Below are positions 61,579-64,000 of a stretch of DNA of 64,000 nucleotides, one piece after another. The notes beneath the pieces were generated by a model. The model saw nothing but the letters and a program-made list of their open reading frames with translations. It made no database searches and was not told the origin of the DNA. The stretch is from Coffea arabica (taxonomy: Eukaryota > Streptophyta > Magnoliopsida > Gentianales > Rubiaceae): NCBI RefSeq assembly GCF_036785885.1, contig NC_092324.1, positions 31,485,001-31,549,000 of the forward strand. Reading direction: 5' to 3'. The translations under genes and the position numbers were made by a program. Within the stretch, counting starts at the first letter, position 1, and each line of letters opens with the position of its first letter.

Positions 61579-63188
61579 GGATAGGCTCAATTACACTCAT
61601 TCCCCAAATCTTGGTGTTGTCAGACTTCACTTCTGATAGCATCAAATTGGCAATGTTTCTACTTTGAAAATGTAAAAAGCATGCTAATAGTTTGTAGATT
61701 TAATTATACTTTAACCATCTACTTTGGGGTAGTCACAATTTGCCTACTAGAACTTTACTAATATTACACACTTTGCCTCCCCTATCTGAAAGCATTTTAA
61801 GTTTCTAAGGCAAGAAAAATTTGAACACCCTAATACCCAAAATACCCTTCTTGAATTGTACATCGCTTGTCAATTTACCAACTAAACGTAAGCAACCATT
61901 ACTTTTACAGGGATATGTATGCCTTATAAACTATACATAGTGGCAGAATTAGAATTTTTAGTTGGAGGACCTAACTTATGTGTAGAAAATTGTCAATGTA
62001 CTAGTGTAATTTTAGAATTATCGTTTACGTTTTTTTTTGACACCATGATGTCTAAATACAAGTCAAAATAAAAAAAACTTTTAGTTAAATTTCTATTTTC
62101 TATCACTAGATCATTTTACAAAACAATAGAAATTCAAGTGCATAAAACGCAATAAGCTATATATGTATTATTACATCAATACATCTATTAATGCACTTAT
62201 TATAATAATTACTCATTTCTCTATTTTCTCAATTCTATAGTATCAAACTTTGCACAAAAGAAAATCTCAATTTCTAGTGCAAATTAGAAAGACACAAATA
62301 ACATTGCTAATGGGATCTAAATCTTGATTTTATATGTTTACGAAGGGAACTTTTAATAATGTACAAGTTTATTAGTTCAGATTTTACTTCTAAAATATCA
62401 AGTGTATGTAGAACCAAGCATTAAAACATGCAATTTGGTAGTGCAAAATTGAATTAGAATGCAATAATTATTTGGAAGATTACACTGTTTAACTTTAAAG
62501 AAAATTATTTTTATTTAATAGATTAATTTTTGACATGTCAATAAGTAACGCTAAAGTAGTTAATAACAAGTTGAATTTTATAAATCAATTAACTAAATAC
62601 CAAGGTCAAAAATATTGAAGAGGGTGCAATAAAATTTTGTCAAAATCTTAAGGTGATAAAAGAAAGGCTTTCTATGAAATTCTTCAACATTTCCTAGGGA
62701 ATAAAACAAATATATCAAAACCGTTTTTTGTGGGGCAAGGAGAGAGGTGGCTGCCCCCGTTGGTCCCCTGCCAGCTTCGCCGCAACTATGTCAAAATGTT
62801 TTGTCTTCTACTTTTAAGCTATATAATGATTTGTAGGGGACGAGATCCACTTATTACTTCATAAATTTAGGACCAATCAAAGAGAGCTTAAAAAAGATGA
62901 AAGCAAGGTAAATAATTTTTTTTACGAGTTGGTCTATTTCTTCTTTTTTTTTTTGTATGGATTTTCTTTGCAATACCTATTATACCGTGTTCAATTTCTT
63001 TTTTTTTTTTTATAAAATTTTTAATTCTTTATACATATAACATGCAACAAGCTTGTCATTTTCCCTCCAATTGAGTATCTTTGGTATCCAAATTCATTCA
63101 TATTTTGACTCATGAAAGGTATTATTCTAAAACAACAATTCATAGGCATTTATGGCATTATACAATTTTTCTCATGGGCATAAGGCAT
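61579..63188. other. Intergenic DNA with a possible worn DNA transposon
   Basis: Between about 61938 and 62789 the ends TAGTGGCAGAATTAG and (reverse complement) TAGTTGCGGCGAAGCTGG resemble each other, and the GC-rich CTGCCCCCGTTGGTCCCCTG near the right end is typical of a plant hAT-type repeat with the TAGTGGCGGAGC tip. No duplication supports it. No gene was found. Confidence 0.4.
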
Positions 63189-63189
63189 A

Positions 63190-63748
63190 AATTTTTTTTT
63201 TTGCCAAACACGGTAACAAATCTTGCATTAAAAAAGCAACTGTACAAAGTTCAGAAATCTGGAACAACTACTCCTACATCTTCTTTGACTAAAGTAACTA
63301 GCCAAACTGGGAAGGAAGACCTCCACTCAATCTCACCTGTTATGGTAATGGCAAATTTTGCCAAGTTATGACTAACCCCCATTTCCCTCTCTATGCTTAA
63401 AGGAAATAAACAGTTACCAAAATCCTTACTCAACTTTAGTATGTCTTCAAGAAGTACTCCCACCATGGGATATCACCTGCATTTTCTTCAATAAGCTTAT
63501 CCACAACCCTTTTGCAATCAGATTGAATGATTATATTGCTCCACTGCCTTTGCTGTGCCTTCAAGAGTGCCAACCTGATCGCAATGGCTTCTTCTACTAC
63601 TGGTTCACCACATCTGTCACAACTTCCAGCCCAAGCTTCTACCAGCTCCCCTTTCTTGTCCCTAGCAACCACTCCCCAGCCCACTTTCTGCCTTTTTACA
63701 TCCAATGCAACATCAGTGTTTAGGCAAATGAATCCTTGGGGTGGTGGG
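63190..63748 (-). pseudogene. LINE 3' end: RNase H (RVT_3) domain remnant
   Basis: On the minus strand a type I RNase H domain is readable: FICLNTDVALD (first catalytic Asp) before GWGVVARDKKGEL, then VVEEAIAIRLALLKAQ (catalytic Glu) and IIIQSDCKRVVDKL (Asp). After YFLKTY it stops (63436) and continues in another frame at 63466-63251, with SHNLAKFAITITGEIEWRSS. A short T-tract near 63189-63201 on the plus strand would be the poly(A) tail. The upstream part is cut by the LTR that starts at 63749. It is the end of a plant L1-type LINE or of a gene derived from one; the frame break makes it inactive. Confidence 0.8.
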
Positions 63749-64000
63749 TGTGACGCCCCGAAAAGTATGAGTGTGAGAACTCGAAAATTTTCTAATTTTC
63801 TAGGGTTTATTTTTTTTAATCGCCCGCCTTTTCTACATTTTCTTTATTAGAAAAATTCCCCAGATAAAGTTTATGAGCAAAAATAGTTTTAAAATGATTT
63901 TTCTAGTATCGATTAGTTTTTGAGAAATTAAAAGCGTATTTTGGACGTGGGACCCGCAAGTGCGGTAAATGCATTATATTTTTGAGAACTTGTTGGAATT
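63749..64000 (+). mobile_element. Start of an LTR related to the solo LTR at 19677 (runs off the window)
   Basis: It starts TGTGACGCCCCG and then TGTGAGAACTCG. From there it parallels the solo LTR at 19677: GATTTTTCTAGTAT, GTTTTTGAGAAATTAA and GGACGTGGGACCC recur in order. It interrupts the LINE RNase H. The remaining element lies outside the window, so a complete element, solo LTR or fragment cannot be told apart. Confidence 0.75.

Noticed and set aside
61938..62789. Possible hAT element with TAGTGGC-like ends
   Set aside because: The ends are too diverged and there is no target duplication, so it is mentioned only in the intergenic entry.
1..64000. CRISPR arrays, riboswitches, bacterial operons or an integrated virus
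   Set aside because: No regularly spaced identical repeats with unique spacers, no Shine-Dalgarno-led gene runs and no viral capsid or polymerase genes other than retrotransposon remnants were seen.

Overview
This is a window of plant nuclear DNA, from an AT-rich, intron-containing eudicot. The evidence is three split genes of plant-only type or plant-typical layout, with GT-AG introns, long AT-rich intergenic DNA, and plant LTR retrotransposons, MULE/hAT/Stowaway MITEs and SINEs. I cannot name the species. No bacterial-type operons, CRISPR arrays or tRNA genes were seen.

Genes. (1) 2114-4722 (+): an SR splicing factor of the RSZ22 type (RRM, one zinc knuckle, RS tail; 182 aa from 5 coding exons). 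(2) 32384-36903 (+): a cyclic nucleotide-gated channel closest to CNGC17 (733 aa from 7 exons, intact). (3) 50527-53809 (-): a cellulose synthase-like C glucan synthase (693 aa from 5 exons, intact), which makes the xyloglucan backbone in the Golgi. They serve mRNA splicing, ion signalling and wall synthesis respectively, and nothing suggests they work together.

Mobile DNA, left to right. 6879-7756 is a MULE-type foldback MITE. 10634-12327 is a Pack-MULE with 9-bp target duplications carrying a captured, broken DUF962 (Mpo1-like) gene. 12590-30196 is an old tandem duplication of about 2 kb, later filled by a degenerate Ty1/copia element (14317-18240), a non-autonomous Ty3-type element (19036-26103) that itself contains a solo LTR (19677-22312), a second solo LTR (26493-28317) and a Stowaway MITE. 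Each duplicate supplies the empty site for insertions in the other. 30527-31415 is a second MITE of the first family. Downstream of CNGC17 lie a complete TRIM (37552-38264) and a U6 snRNA-SINE chimera (38603-38791). About 40540-47995 is a minus-strand Ty1/copia element broken by a solo LTR (43058-45097) and by a palindromic LTR-derived block (41365-42882). The right end holds small MITEs, a SINE with a 17-bp duplication (61325-61561), a LINE RNase H remnant (63190-63748) and the start of another LTR (63749 on).

Most notable observations: (a) a two-part module of about 90 bp, repeated at 180-193 bp spacing, inside four long LTRs that otherwise look different; (b) the Pack-MULE with captured DUF962; (c) the U6-SINE chimera; (d) the 636-bp-arm palindrome of LTR and primer-binding-site sequence; (e) the nested insertions dated by their own empty sites.
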